A stretch of 64,000 nucleotides of DNA, taken from positions 89,660 to 153,659 of the forward strand of contig JALGSU010000011.1 in NCBI GenBank assembly GCA_029821735.1, in the 5' to 3' direction. A program made the translations under genes and the position numbers. Below are positions 1 through 7,556 of the stretch, piece after piece. The stretch is from Candidatus Zipacnadia bacterium. Lineage in GTDB: Bacteria > Armatimonadota > Zipacnadia > Zipacnadales > UBA5352. The notes under the pieces were generated by a model. It saw nothing but the letters and a program-made list of their open reading frames with translations, ran no database searches and was not told where the DNA came from. Position 1 is the first letter of the stretch; each line of letters begins with the position of its first letter.

Positions 1-341
1 AAGCTCACCGGCGGCACTTGCTCCTGGAGTTTGCGTAGCTCCCGGGCTGTGTCCAGCGGGATAACGTCCGTGCGGCTGCTCAGGGCCTGGCCGAGTTTGA
101 TGGCCGTGACGCCCAGTTCCTCCAGCGCCAGCCGCAGACGCACGGCCGGTTCCATCGCCGCTTTGTCCGCGTCGCGCAACCCCCGCCAGCGTGCGGGCAG
201 CAGGCGCTCGAACCCCAGCATCTGGAAAAACGAGCCGAAGCCGAAGTGCACGAGGATTCTCGACACCTGCCGGGTGCGTGTCATCCAGTTGCCGGCCCGC
301 TCGCGCAGGCCCGGACTGTACTTGCCCTCAGACAACGACAT
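1..341 (-). CDS. AarF/UbiB-family (ABC1/ADCK) kinase-like protein, N-terminal part, runs off left edge
   Basis: The minus strand reads open from an ATG at 341 to the window edge, so the ORF track omits it because it has no stop here. The translation begins [15 protein letters not shown] and contains [20 protein letters not shown] followed by a [11 protein letters not shown] stretch. That is the hallmark KxGQ segment and following helix of the AarF/UbiB/ADCK atypical kinase family, which supports ubiquinone or other isoprenoid-lipid metabolism. Only about 113 residues are present; the kinase core lies outside. Its start overlaps the end of the upstream radical SAM gene by 14 bases, so the two are probably co-transcribed. 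The family call rests on the KxGQ motif and is fairly secure. The exact substrate is unknown. Confidence 0.8.
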   Translation of the reverse strand, partial: MSLSEGKYSPGLRERAGNWMTRTRQVSRILVHFGFGSFFQMLGFERLLPARWRGLRDADKAAMEPAVRLRLALEELGVTAIKLGQALSSRTDVIPLDTARELRKLQEQVPPVS

Positions 342-1335
342 TGACGTCTCCTCCGCACTTGGGGCAGCGTCCGTCGGCGTTCAGTTTGCTGACTGTGCTG
401 TACCCGTGGCGCTCCACAACTGCGACTCCACACTCGGGACAGATGGTGTCGCTCGCGCCCGGCACCGTCACGTTGCCGGCGTAGACATAATCGAGCCCCT
501 CGCGGGCAATCTCCACCGCGCGCGCCAGCCGCTCGGGCGGTGTGGGCGGGGCCTCGAACTTATACGCCGGCCGATACGCGGACAGGTGCAACGGCAGGTC
601 AGGCGACACCCCGGCCGCCCAGTCCGTCAACTGCCGCACCTCATCCTCGCTGTCATTTTCATCGGTCACCAGCAGATTCGTGATCTCAACCGAGACGCGC
701 CCGAAAGCTCGCTCAACGGTCCGTCTCGCCACCTCGCCGCTTTTGATCCCGCACAGCCGCTGGTAGAAATCATCGCTCATGCTCTTAATGTCCACGTTCA
801 TGGCATCGATGACTTCGAGCAGTTCCTCGAGCGGCTCTTCCTCGATCAGCCCGTTCGTGACCAAGACGTTCTTGAGCCCCACCTCGTGCGCCAGCGCGGC
901 CGTGTCCCGCACGTATTCGAACCACACGATCGGCTCGGAGTAGGTGTAGGCGATGCCGATGTTCCCCCGGCCCCTGGTGTCCAGCGCTGCCTGGATCGCC
1001 CCGTCCGGGCTCAACGTCTGCCCTTCCGGCGAGCCCTGCGATATCTGCCAGTTCTGGCAGAACCGGCATGACAGGTTACAGCCGAAGGTCCCCAGCGACA
1101 GCACCTGCGCGCCGGGGTGGAAGTGATACAGCGGCTTCTTCTCTATCGGGTCCAGCGCCGCCGATGTCACCCGTGCGTAATTGAGCGACACCAACCTGCC
1201 GCCACGGTTCTGACGGACTCGGCAGATGCCGGTACCGCCCTCCGCGATCCGACAGCCCTGCGGACAGAGGCCGCAGACGATACTGTCGCCCTCGGCCCGC
1301 CAATGCCCGCACTCCGCGAGTCTCTCCTCGCTCAT
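328..1335 (-). CDS. amrS: AmmeMemoRadiSam system radical SAM enzyme
   Basis: This 335-residue protein has the radical SAM motif [11 protein letters not shown] near residue 85, which binds the [4Fe-4S] cluster that cleaves S-adenosylmethionine. The N-terminus carries a cysteine-rich [10 protein letters not shown] segment and the C-terminus a zinc-ribbon-like pair (CPECG and CPKCGG). This arrangement, with the PflA-like core [11 protein letters not shown], is typical of AmrS proteins of the AmmeMemoRadiSam system. The substrate of that system is not established. The usual partners AMMECR1 and Memo are not in this window. The gene overlaps the AarF/UbiB start downstream by 14 bases. The C-terminal ribbon is present, so the protein appears complete. 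Confidence 0.88.
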   Translation of the reverse strand: MSEERLAECGHWRAEGDSIVCGLCPQGCRIAEGGTGICRVRQNRGGRLVSLNYARVTSAALDPIEKKPLYHFHPGAQVLSLGTFGCNLSCRFCQNWQISQGSPEGQTLSPDGAIQAALDTRGRGNIGIAYTYSEPIVWFEYVRDTAALAHEVGLKNVLVTNGLIEEEPLEELLEVIDAMNVDIKSMSDDFYQRLCGIKSGEVARRTVERAFGRVSVEITNLLVTDENDSEDEVRQLTDWAAGVSPDLPLHLSAYRPAYKFEAPPTPPERLARAVEIAREGLDYVYAGNVTVPGASDTICPECGVAVVERHGYSTVSKLNADGRCPKCGGDVNVVV

Positions 1336-1375
1336 CAGCCACCACCCTCGGGCCCCGCGCCCCGCCCTTCATGTG

Positions 1376-2155
1376 CTACAGACTGTGCACATACTCCAGC
1401 ATGCTGGGCTCACCGCGCACGCCCTCGACCAGTTCCATCGCGGCCGCGACATCCGCCTCTGAGCCGGCAACCGTGATCCACGCAGCTCCCTCGGCGCCGA
1501 GGACCCCGCCTGCGGCAACCTGGAAGGCGTCAACGCCAGCAAGCAGCATGATCGCATCAATCTCGGTGACGATCTCAGCCGGTGTCACCCAGATGCCCGG
1601 GCCCTTGCGGCGCTCGCCAGCCGCTGACAACTCAATGGCCGCGCCTGCAAGATCGCCGGCGACCTGCTTCTCCAGCCCAACGGGGGCTACAAAGTGCCAA
1701 TTCCGACCGTGCACGCTGCCGAGCGTGTCACCGACGGTGCCGCCACTCGCCGCACCGATCAGGTAGCCGACGAGGCCAGCGTCATAGTCAAGGGCATTGG
1801 GCGACTTGATGATGACATCGCCCGCGTTCATCTGCGCCATCGCGTCCTCAAGTTCCATCTCCTGCTGCCATTCGCCATTGACCAGGACGGCCGTGCCCAT
1901 GTCACCGGTGAGCATCTTCGCCAGTTCGGGCTTGCCGCCGGGCACTGTCTTGCCCGTGACGAAGGTCGCCCGCGCCACCTCATGGCCGACGAGTTCCTCC
2001 AGCACGTACCCGGAGGTCGTCGAGCGCGTCACAACCACGGTGCCCTCGGCCATTGCACGGTGCACACAGGGCAGGGCGGCAACACCTTTGGCGATAAGTC
2101 GCTTGCCCTCAGAAACCGTCATCGAGAAAGTGTTGTAGGAAAGGCCCTCGTCCAT
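1376..2155 (-). CDS. Conserved-looking hypothetical protein, soluble, about 259 aa
   Basis: I do not recognise this protein. The ORF track starts it at 2185, but the ATG at 2155 (MDEGLSYNTF) is preceded at a good distance by GGAGGGA and is preferred. It has no signal peptide or membrane segment. Glycine- and alanine-rich stretches such as GYLIGAASGGTVGDTLGSVHG and VAAGGVLGAEGAA suggest an alpha/beta fold. It lies just upstream of amrS with a 40-base gap and is probably transcribed with it. A promoter-like TTGTCA-N17-TATACT lies about 170 bases upstream on the same strand, implying an unusually long leader. Confidence 0.7.
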   Translation of the reverse strand: MDEGLSYNTFSMTVSEGKRLIAKGVAALPCVHRAMAEGTVVVTRSTTSGYVLEELVGHEVARATFVTGKTVPGGKPELAKMLTGDMGTAVLVNGEWQQEMELEDAMAQMNAGDVIIKSPNALDYDAGLVGYLIGAASGGTVGDTLGSVHGRNWHFVAPVGLEKQVAGDLAGAAIELSAAGERRKGPGIWVTPAEIVTEIDAIMLLAGVDAFQVAAGGVLGAEGAAWITVAGSEADVAAAMELVEGVRGEPSMLEYVHSL

Positions 2156-2323
2156 GCTGATCCCTCCAGCGCTGGTGATCGGCAAAGCGTGTTCAGCCGC
2201 CCGGCACGCACACAGATACGCGGCGCCGGCGGCGCCTCAATCGCTGTACACAAAAAACATCTGCCGGAATGGCCCGCAAGGGCGCTTCAGGGCCCGCGTC
2301 GTGCGCAATCCGGCATCGCCCAG

Positions 2324-2352
2324 AGTATAGCAGCAAAGCCCAGCCATGACAA
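2324..2352 (-). promoter_or_regulatory. Sigma-70-like promoter for the hypothetical/amrS/aarF transcript
   Basis: Read on the minus strand this is TTGTCA, exactly 17 bases, then TATACT. Each hexamer matches the consensus at five of six positions. It would drive the leftward genes and leave a leader of about 160 bases before the ATG at 2155. The gene-free stretch 2156-2530 otherwise holds only GC-rich inverted repeats, one of them GGCGCC-GCC-GGCGCC, and the hairpin at 2371-2400. I see no known riboswitch in it. Confidence 0.5.
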
Positions 2353-2370
2353 GCGTATGAACACCCGCAG

Positions 2371-2400
2371 AGGCCCCCGAATCGGCGCTTCCGGGGGCCT
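2371..2400. terminator. Hairpin in the divergent intergenic region
   Basis: AGGCCCCCG and CGGGGGCCT form a perfect 9-bp stem around a 12-base loop. No T-tract follows on either strand, so this is a weak terminator candidate or a regulatory hairpin. It sits between the two divergent transcription units. Confidence 0.35.
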
Positions 2401-2452
2401 CGAAGGTGGCTTTCAGTCGGTCGCATACTGGCGCTCCAAACCCGCTTTGTGG

Positions 2453-2458
2453 TATAAG
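2453..2458 (+). promoter_or_regulatory. Possible extended -10 box upstream of the MATE gene
   Basis: TGGTATAAG resembles an extended -10 element (TGnTATAAT) about 70 bases before the MATE start codon. No convincing -35 hexamer lies 17 bases upstream, so the call is weak. Confidence 0.25.
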
Positions 2459-2530
2459 TCCTGCGCTCGTCACGTTGCCCGGCCACCGACCCGCCTGATG
2501 GCCCAACCGTTCATTGGAGAGAGCACGTCT

Positions 2531-3970
2531 ATGCCAGAAGACTTCGACGGGCCCGGCACGGGATGTCAGGAACCCGCTGACGGCCCCCTCGCCCCCAAGC
2601 CAGTTCGCCCTGCCATGGGACGTGTCGACCTCACGCAAGGCAGCCTGCTGCGGGGCATCGTCAGGCTTTCGTGGCCCATCGTGGCGGGAGCGTTCCTGAA
2701 CTGGATCATGGGTGTTGCCGACATCAAGATGGTGGGTTACCTCGGCGCAGACGCCATCGCCGCCGTGGGCACCTCGCGCGCAGCCATTTTCACGCTCATG
2801 GCCGCAATCTTCGCCCTTTCCACCGGCACACAGGTGCTGGTGGCCCGCTATACAGGTGAGGGCAACCACGACAAGGTTGCCAACGTCGCCCGCCAGGCGA
2901 TCATCCTTTCGGTCATCTGCGGGGCACTGCTCGTACCCATCGGCCTGTTCTTCTCCCGCCCTCTGCTGCAGGCCCTGGGCGCAGAGGGCAGCGTGCTCGA
3001 TGGCGGGACGGCGTATACGCAGGCCTACATGATCGGCGCGGTCGCTTTGATGATCAACTTCATGATCACGTCGGCCCTCAACGGCGCGGGCGACACCATC
3101 ACGCCGCTGATCACTCTGGTCTTCGTCAACATCGCCAACATCCTCTTCGACTGGCTTCTGATCTTTGGCGTGGGGCCATTCCCCGAGCTGGGCGTGGCAG
3201 GCGCGGCCTGGGCGGTCGTGATCTCGCGGACAGTCGCCTCCGTCGCGCTCCTGTGGGTGGCGTCATCGCCGAGATTCGCCATCCGCATGCCCGTCATGTC
3301 CGGATGGCGCGTGGACCTGTCGGCGTGGGGCAAGATGCTCTACATCGGCGTGCCTTCATCGATCCAGGGCTTCACCCGCAATCTCTCGTATCTGATGATT
3401 CTGTGGATCCTCAACCGCACCGCCGAGGGCATGTTCGCAGTCGCAGGCTATACCATCTGCGGCCAGATCCAGATGGTCGCCATCATGGTTGGCCTGGCAT
3501 TCATGAGCGCCGCCATGACTGCTGTCGGTCAGAACATGGGCGCAGGCAACCCTGACCGGGCGTACCAGAGCTGCTGGACGGTGGTGAAGATCTCGGTCGT
3601 TGCGGCGGGGCTGCTCGCCGCGAGCTTCATCATCGGCGGTCCCTGGCTGATCCGCTTCTTCACAAACGACCCCGAAGCGGTCCGCTGGGGGCAGATATCA
3701 CTTACTATCCTGTCCGCAGTCATTCCCTGCATAGCAGCGGGCATGGCTTTCGCCGGGGGTCTTCGCGGCGCGGGCGACACCATGTCGCCGCTCTACGCGA
3801 GCCTTATCTGCGTGACGATCATCGGTCCGGGCCTGGCCTACCTGTTCACAGCAGTTCTCGGCTATGGACCGGCGGGCACCTTCTATGGGCTCGCGATCGG
3901 CATCATATGCCAGCCCATAATCACCGGCGCGATCTTCCAGAGGGGCAAGTGGCGCACCATCAAGCTGTGA
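2531..3970 (+). CDS. MATE-family multidrug/sodium-type efflux transporter
   Basis: The ORF track extends this frame back to 1694, but that part lies antisense to the neighbouring gene. The ATG at 2531, preceded by GGAGAG, gives a 479-residue protein of normal MATE length. About twelve hydrophobic helices are visible, with two homologous halves. Each half carries the family's repeated LNGAGDT/LRGAGDT motif (SALNGAGDTITPL and GLRGAGDTMSPL). MATE proteins export cationic drugs or metabolites using Na+ or H+ gradients; the substrate here cannot be told. A hydrophilic N-terminal extension of about 40 residues precedes helix 1. The URO-D-like gene follows after 18 bases, suggesting an operon. Confidence 0.9.
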   Translation: MPEDFDGPGTGCQEPADGPLAPKPVRPAMGRVDLTQGSLLRGIVRLSWPIVAGAFLNWIMGVADIKMVGYLGADAIAAVGTSRAAIFTLMAAIFALSTGTQVLVARYTGEGNHDKVANVARQAIILSVICGALLVPIGLFFSRPLLQALGAEGSVLDGGTAYTQAYMIGAVALMINFMITSALNGAGDTITPLITLVFVNIANILFDWLLIFGVGPFPELGVAGAAWAVVISRTVASVALLWVASSPRFAIRMPVMSGWRVDLSAWGKMLYIGVPSSIQGFTRNLSYLMILWILNRTAEGMFAVAGYTICGQIQMVAIMVGLAFMSAAMTAVGQNMGAGNPDRAYQSCWTVVKISVVAAGLLAASFIIGGPWLIRFFTNDPEAVRWGQISLTILSAVIPCIAAGMAFAGGLRGAGDTMSPLYASLICVTIIGPGLAYLFTAVLGYGPAGTFYGLAIGIICQPIITGAIFQRGKWRTIKL

Positions 3971-3988
3971 TCGTGCATGGAGGCCCCC

Positions 3989-5227
3989 ATGACTAAGGCC
4001 GACCGCACCATCCTCCGCGATTTGGCGAGGCGCATCGCCGAGATTGCCGCTGACCCCGTCCAGGACGAGCGGAGAGCCCTCTGGCACGCGCAGAACGCGC
4101 TCAGGCCGGTCCGTCCGCTGGTCTTCTGCTCGCCAGAAGGCAGTTGGGAGGAGCTGGTTCCCCCTGCCGAGATGCTCTGCGAGGAGGGTAACGCGCGCGG
4201 GCTGGAGTTGGGCCTGCGACGGCGCATCTACGCCTTCGAGCATTTCGCCCACGATGAGGTCTGCGACGACGAGTTCCGGGTGCCGTATGCCGTGACCAAC
4301 ACAGGCTGGGGACTGGAGCCCGTCAACACCCGCCCGGAGGAGCGCCGCGGGGCATATGTCTGGGCCGCGCCCGTGGAGACGCTCGACGACGTAGAGCGCA
4401 TCGCCACTCCCAGCGCCACGCATGACCCCGAAGAGAGCGCGCGCCGGCTGGAGTTCTACGAGGACCTGTTCGGCGACATCCTGCGCGTGAGTCTGCACGG
4501 TCGATGGTGGTGGGCGCTGGGGCTGATCGACGAGTGGACGCGCCTGCGCGGCATCACCCGCACCTTCATGGACATGGCCGACTTCCCGGAGATGGTGCAC
4601 GCAGGCATGGCCCGACTCATGGAGGGCAAGCTCGCCTGGCTACGGCAACTCGAGGGCTTGGGTCTACTCTCGCTCAACAACGGGAACGACTACGTCGGTT
4701 CGGGGGGATTCGGCTTCACTGACGAGCTCCCCGGCGACGATTTCGTGGACCAGGTGCGCCTGAGGGACATGTGGGGCTTTTGCGAGGCGCAGACGATGTC
4801 AGAGGTCTCGCCCGCGATGCACGAGGAGTTCGTCCTGCGCTACCAGTTGCCGATCCTGGAGTGCTTCGGCCTGAACTGCTACGGCTGCTGCGAGCCCCTG
4901 GACCGCAAGCTCGATTTCCTGCTCACACGGGTGCCACGCCTGCGCCGCATCTCAATCAGCGCCTGGGCAGATAAACTCCGCAGTGCCGAGCAGTTAGCCG
5001 GAAACGTCATACTTTCGTGGAAGCCGAACCCAGCGTCGCTAGCAGCTATCGACTTCCCTGATGAGCTGGTCCGCGAGGACATCCGCGAAACGGTCGCAAT
5101 CGCCGCTGAGCACGACTGTGTGCTGGAAATCATCCTGAAGGACACTCACACGTGTAATCACGAGCCGGAGCGCTTCGATCGATGGACGCGCATTGCTATG
5201 GAAGAGGCCGTCCGGGGCTCTGAATAG
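3989..5227 (+). CDS. URO-D superfamily (uroporphyrinogen decarboxylase-like) methyltransferase, paralogue 1
   Basis: This 412-residue protein starts at ATG 3989 behind GGAGG; the track's upstream ATG at 3977 overlaps that site. It is clearly homologous to the protein at 41347-42576, sharing a DERR.LW start region, an SPAMH.EF..RYQLPI block and a YGCCE motif followed by RVPRLRRIS. The fold family is that of uroporphyrinogen decarboxylase and of MtaA/MtbA-type methylcobamide:coenzyme M or corrinoid methyltransferases. The GCCE cysteines may be zinc ligands; that is an inference. True haem-synthesis HemE is shorter and lacks this cysteine pair. It is probably cytoplasmic and may move methyl groups to or from a corrinoid. 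Confidence 0.65.
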   Translation: MTKADRTILRDLARRIAEIAADPVQDERRALWHAQNALRPVRPLVFCSPEGSWEELVPPAEMLCEEGNARGLELGLRRRIYAFEHFAHDEVCDDEFRVPYAVTNTGWGLEPVNTRPEERRGAYVWAAPVETLDDVERIATPSATHDPEESARRLEFYEDLFGDILRVSLHGRWWWALGLIDEWTRLRGITRTFMDMADFPEMVHAGMARLMEGKLAWLRQLEGLGLLSLNNGNDYVGSGGFGFTDELPGDDFVDQVRLRDMWGFCEAQTMSEVSPAMHEEFVLRYQLPILECFGLNCYGCCEPLDRKLDFLLTRVPRLRRISISAWADKLRSAEQLAGNVILSWKPNPASLAAIDFPDELVREDIRETVAIAAEHDCVLEIILKDTHTCNHEPERFDRWTRIAMEEAVRGSE

Positions 5228-5298
5228 CTCAAACGTGCCTCAACTGCATTTTTCTTGCGGTTACAGGGAAATCATGCTACTTCTGGTAGACGCATTAG

Positions 5299-5316
5299 GG
5301 GCGGTCTGCGCCGCCC
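5299..5316. terminator. Weak hairpin between convergent genes
   Basis: GGGCGG-TCTGCG-CCGCCC forms a 6-bp stem in the 90-base gap between the rightward URO-D-like gene and the leftward glycosyltransferase. There is no T-tract. It may act as a shared weak terminator. Confidence 0.3.
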
Positions 5317-5317
5317 G

Positions 5318-6598
5318 TCACTTCCCGAGGAGTTCGTCACAGACCGCGAGCATCGCCTCGCCGGTCACCGCTTCGGAGTGATAGCGAGCAATGCCCTCGG
5401 TACCAGCCTGAGCCATCCGGGCAGTGGCCTCTTCATCGTCCATCAGCCCGGCGAGGGCCTGCGCCAAGCTCTCGGCGTTGCCAGACTCGAAGGTCACCCC
5501 GCCACCACACAGGCCGAAGGTCTCCGGGAACACGCCGGTGTCGGGGGCAACGACCGGCAGGCCAGCCGCCATCGCTTCGATCACGGTCATACCTCGCACT
5601 TCGGGTAGGACGCTCGGCTGGCACAGCGCGCTGCACCCGTGCAGGAAGCTCACTTTCGCCGCTGCATCTACCTCGCCCAAGTGCTCGAAGCGCTCGGACA
5701 GACCTGCGCTCTGCACGGACCGCCTGACATCTCGCCAGTAATGCCCATCCAGGACGCGTCCCACGACGCGCAGGCGCACGTCCCTGCCCTCCCCCACCAG
5801 CAGGCGCGCCGCATCCACCAGGACCTGTAGCCCCTTGCGCGGCGTGATCACCGACAGATACCCTACCACGAACGGCTGGTGCACCCGGTCGATCTCTCGC
5901 CGGTATCTCTCCAAGGCCAGGCCCGCGCGCACCACGGCAATTCTCTCACGGGGCAGCCCAAGCAACTCAGCCATCTGCGCAGCATAGGTCTCGCAGGGCG
6001 CCACGAACTTGCTGATATGCTCTGCGTTGCGCTGAATCAGCTCGAGCGCCTCTTCGCGGTAGCGGTCGGACATCCCCGCCAGGAAACCGTCCTCGCCCTG
6101 GAACCCGCAGATGATCGGTACATCCAGGGCCTCCGCCAGCGGCGGAGCCGTTCCCGAGAGCAGCGAGTTCGTGATGCTCAGGACATCCACGGGCGGCCCG
6201 TCGCGGAGGAACTCGACCAGCTTGGCCAACTCTCCCTGCTGTCTGCCATCCCGGCCCTGCAGTACCGACACGGTCATCGGCCCGAGGTCCGCCGGGTCAG
6301 TCTGGATCGCGAAACGTGACACCCAGCGTAGAAGTGCCGGGCTGTCGAGCGCGCGTTTGATCGGGCCGGGCAGCCGCTGCGTACTGGGCCAGTTCTGCTG
6401 GAGGTAGGCGTTGATGCCACCGAGGAAGATCGGCCCGGTAGTGTAGGGGGCATCGCCCTCAGTTCTCAGCGGTGTGTACAGTGGCAGCACGATGACCTCA
6501 TGCCCACGCGCCATGACCGCTCGCGCCATCGCCATGTCATTGGCGCAGGCTCCGCAATACATGCCACCGGCGCCGGCTGCCAGATGCACAATCCTCAT
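5318..6598 (-). CDS. GT4-family (GT-B fold) glycosyltransferase
   Basis: The preferred start is ATG 6598 (MRIVHLAAGAGGMYCG), giving 426 residues; the track's extra N-terminus is low-complexity and overlaps the next gene. The N-terminal AGAGGMYCGACAND loop and the C-terminal block with LCQPSVLPEVRGMTVIEAMA, containing the E-x7-E nucleotide-sugar-binding pattern, are typical of retaining GT4 glycosyltransferases. It probably transfers a sugar from a nucleotide donor to a lipid or small-molecule acceptor. It is the last gene of the terpenoid-like minus-strand cluster, 25 bases after the toroid protein gene, so an isoprenoid acceptor is a plausible guess. No signal peptide is seen. Confidence 0.82.
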   Translation of the reverse strand: MRIVHLAAGAGGMYCGACANDMAMARAVMARGHEVIVLPLYTPLRTEGDAPYTTGPIFLGGINAYLQQNWPSTQRLPGPIKRALDSPALLRWVSRFAIQTDPADLGPMTVSVLQGRDGRQQGELAKLVEFLRDGPPVDVLSITNSLLSGTAPPLAEALDVPIICGFQGEDGFLAGMSDRYREEALELIQRNAEHISKFVAPCETYAAQMAELLGLPRERIAVVRAGLALERYRREIDRVHQPFVVGYLSVITPRKGLQVLVDAARLLVGEGRDVRLRVVGRVLDGHYWRDVRRSVQSAGLSERFEHLGEVDAAAKVSFLHGCSALCQPSVLPEVRGMTVIEAMAAGLPVVAPDTGVFPETFGLCGGGVTFESGNAESLAQALAGLMDDEEATARMAQAGTEGIARYHSEAVTGEAMLAVCDELLGK

Positions 6599-6623
6599 AG
6601 TCCCACTCCGCTCACTCGACTCG

Positions 6624-7556
6624 TCACGCCATGACAAGGGCCCGCAAGAGCGCCACGCAACCGACGCCATACCACGTGTACTCGACGTCGCCCGCGCCGT
6701 CGGCCGCCGCCGCCCGGAAGCCCCCGTCAGCAATGGCCATCTCGCGCACGAACTGCGCCACGCCTCGCAGGTCAAGGGCCTCGATCCCGCCCACGGTGCC
6801 CAGCGTCACCACGCCGGTGAAGGTCGAGAGCAGGTCGCCGGCAGGAGCGTTCGCATGTGTACGCAAGCCGCCTCCGGAGTCCTGCATGCCCGCTATGAAC
6901 TTCGCTACGCCGGTGGTTTCCTCCTCGGTGAGATCTCCCACAATCGTCAGCAACCCGATGGCCGCTGCACTGGCGTTGGTCTGCCCGGCAGACTGCCCGG
7001 GCATCTCTGCGAAGCCGCCGTCGCCGCGCCGCAACTCACGGACTAGCTGCACGGCGGCAGTGGACTCGGGCAGCGTGCCCTCGAGTAACTGGTGGCAGAG
7101 CGCGGCCACGAAGGTCTGCGACACGCTGGGCTCGCCGCTCCCGGCGCGACCGTAACCGCCGCCCGCCAGCGCCTGCCCCGCCAGCGTCTCGCGCACACGT
7201 TGCTCGTCGATCTGCACAGCAAAACCACACCGTTGCAGAGAGCGCGCGCAGGCGAGCAGGCTGTAGCAGTGGACCACGTCGGGTGGAGGATCGGCGGAGG
7301 CAAGGTGCGATGCCACGCGCTCATGGGCGGCACGATCAGTGGAGAGAAGATCGAGGGTGCGGAGCGCAAACTCCGTGTAGTAGAGGTCGCTCGGTCCGTC
7401 GCGACCGGCGAAGCCGCCGTCAGGCTGCTGGTGGCCGAGGACGTAGCCGACCTGCCGGCTGGTGAACTGCTCGCCGAGGCCCTCGGCGCCCATGCGCAGC
7501 AGGCTTTCCAGCATCTCCAGGTAGCTCGGCGCCCCCGCCGCCTCGTCAGCCATCAT
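6624..7556 (-). CDS. Prenyltransferase/squalene-cyclase-repeat protein (alpha/alpha toroid), 310 aa
   Basis: Repeated QW-like motifs (HQQPDGGFAGRDG, LRRGDGGFAEMP, MQDSGGGLRT, EMAIADGGFR) place it in the terpene-cyclase/protein-prenyltransferase beta-subunit superfamily. It ends with DVEYTWYGVGCVALL, which resembles the D..HT.FG..GL.L segment of protein prenyltransferase beta subunits, but a tyrosine replaces the zinc-binding histidine. I also see no D-x-C zinc pair. It therefore probably is not a zinc-dependent protein prenyltransferase, and it has no DxDD motif either. It overlaps the DUF116-polyprenyl synthetase gene by 11 bases. A role as an isoprenoid-binding or cyclase-accessory protein is inferred. 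Confidence 0.75.
   Translation of the reverse strand: MMADEAAGAPSYLEMLESLLRMGAEGLGEQFTSRQVGYVLGHQQPDGGFAGRDGPSDLYYTEFALRTLDLLSTDRAAHERVASHLASADPPPDVVHCYSLLACARSLQRCGFAVQIDEQRVRETLAGQALAGGGYGRAGSGEPSVSQTFVAALCHQLLEGTLPESTAAVQLVRELRRGDGGFAEMPGQSAGQTNASAAAIGLLTIVGDLTEEETTGVAKFIAGMQDSGGGLRTHANAPAGDLLSTFTGVVTLGTVGGIEALDLRGVAQFVREMAIADGGFRAAAADGAGDVEYTWYGVGCVALLRALVMA

Noticed and set aside
1694-2530. N-terminal extension of the MATE ORF back to 1694
   Set aside because: It lies antisense to the gene at 1376-2155, has no transporter-like sequence, and ATG 2531 has a ribosome binding site.
3989-5227. Haem-synthesis uroporphyrinogen decarboxylase (HemE)
   Set aside because: The protein is longer than HemE, has a GCCE pair, lies outside any haem gene context and has a paralogue beside cobO.
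6624-7556. Protein farnesyl/geranylgeranyltransferase beta subunit
   Set aside because: The zinc-ligand positions that I can align are not conserved and no alpha subunit is nearby.
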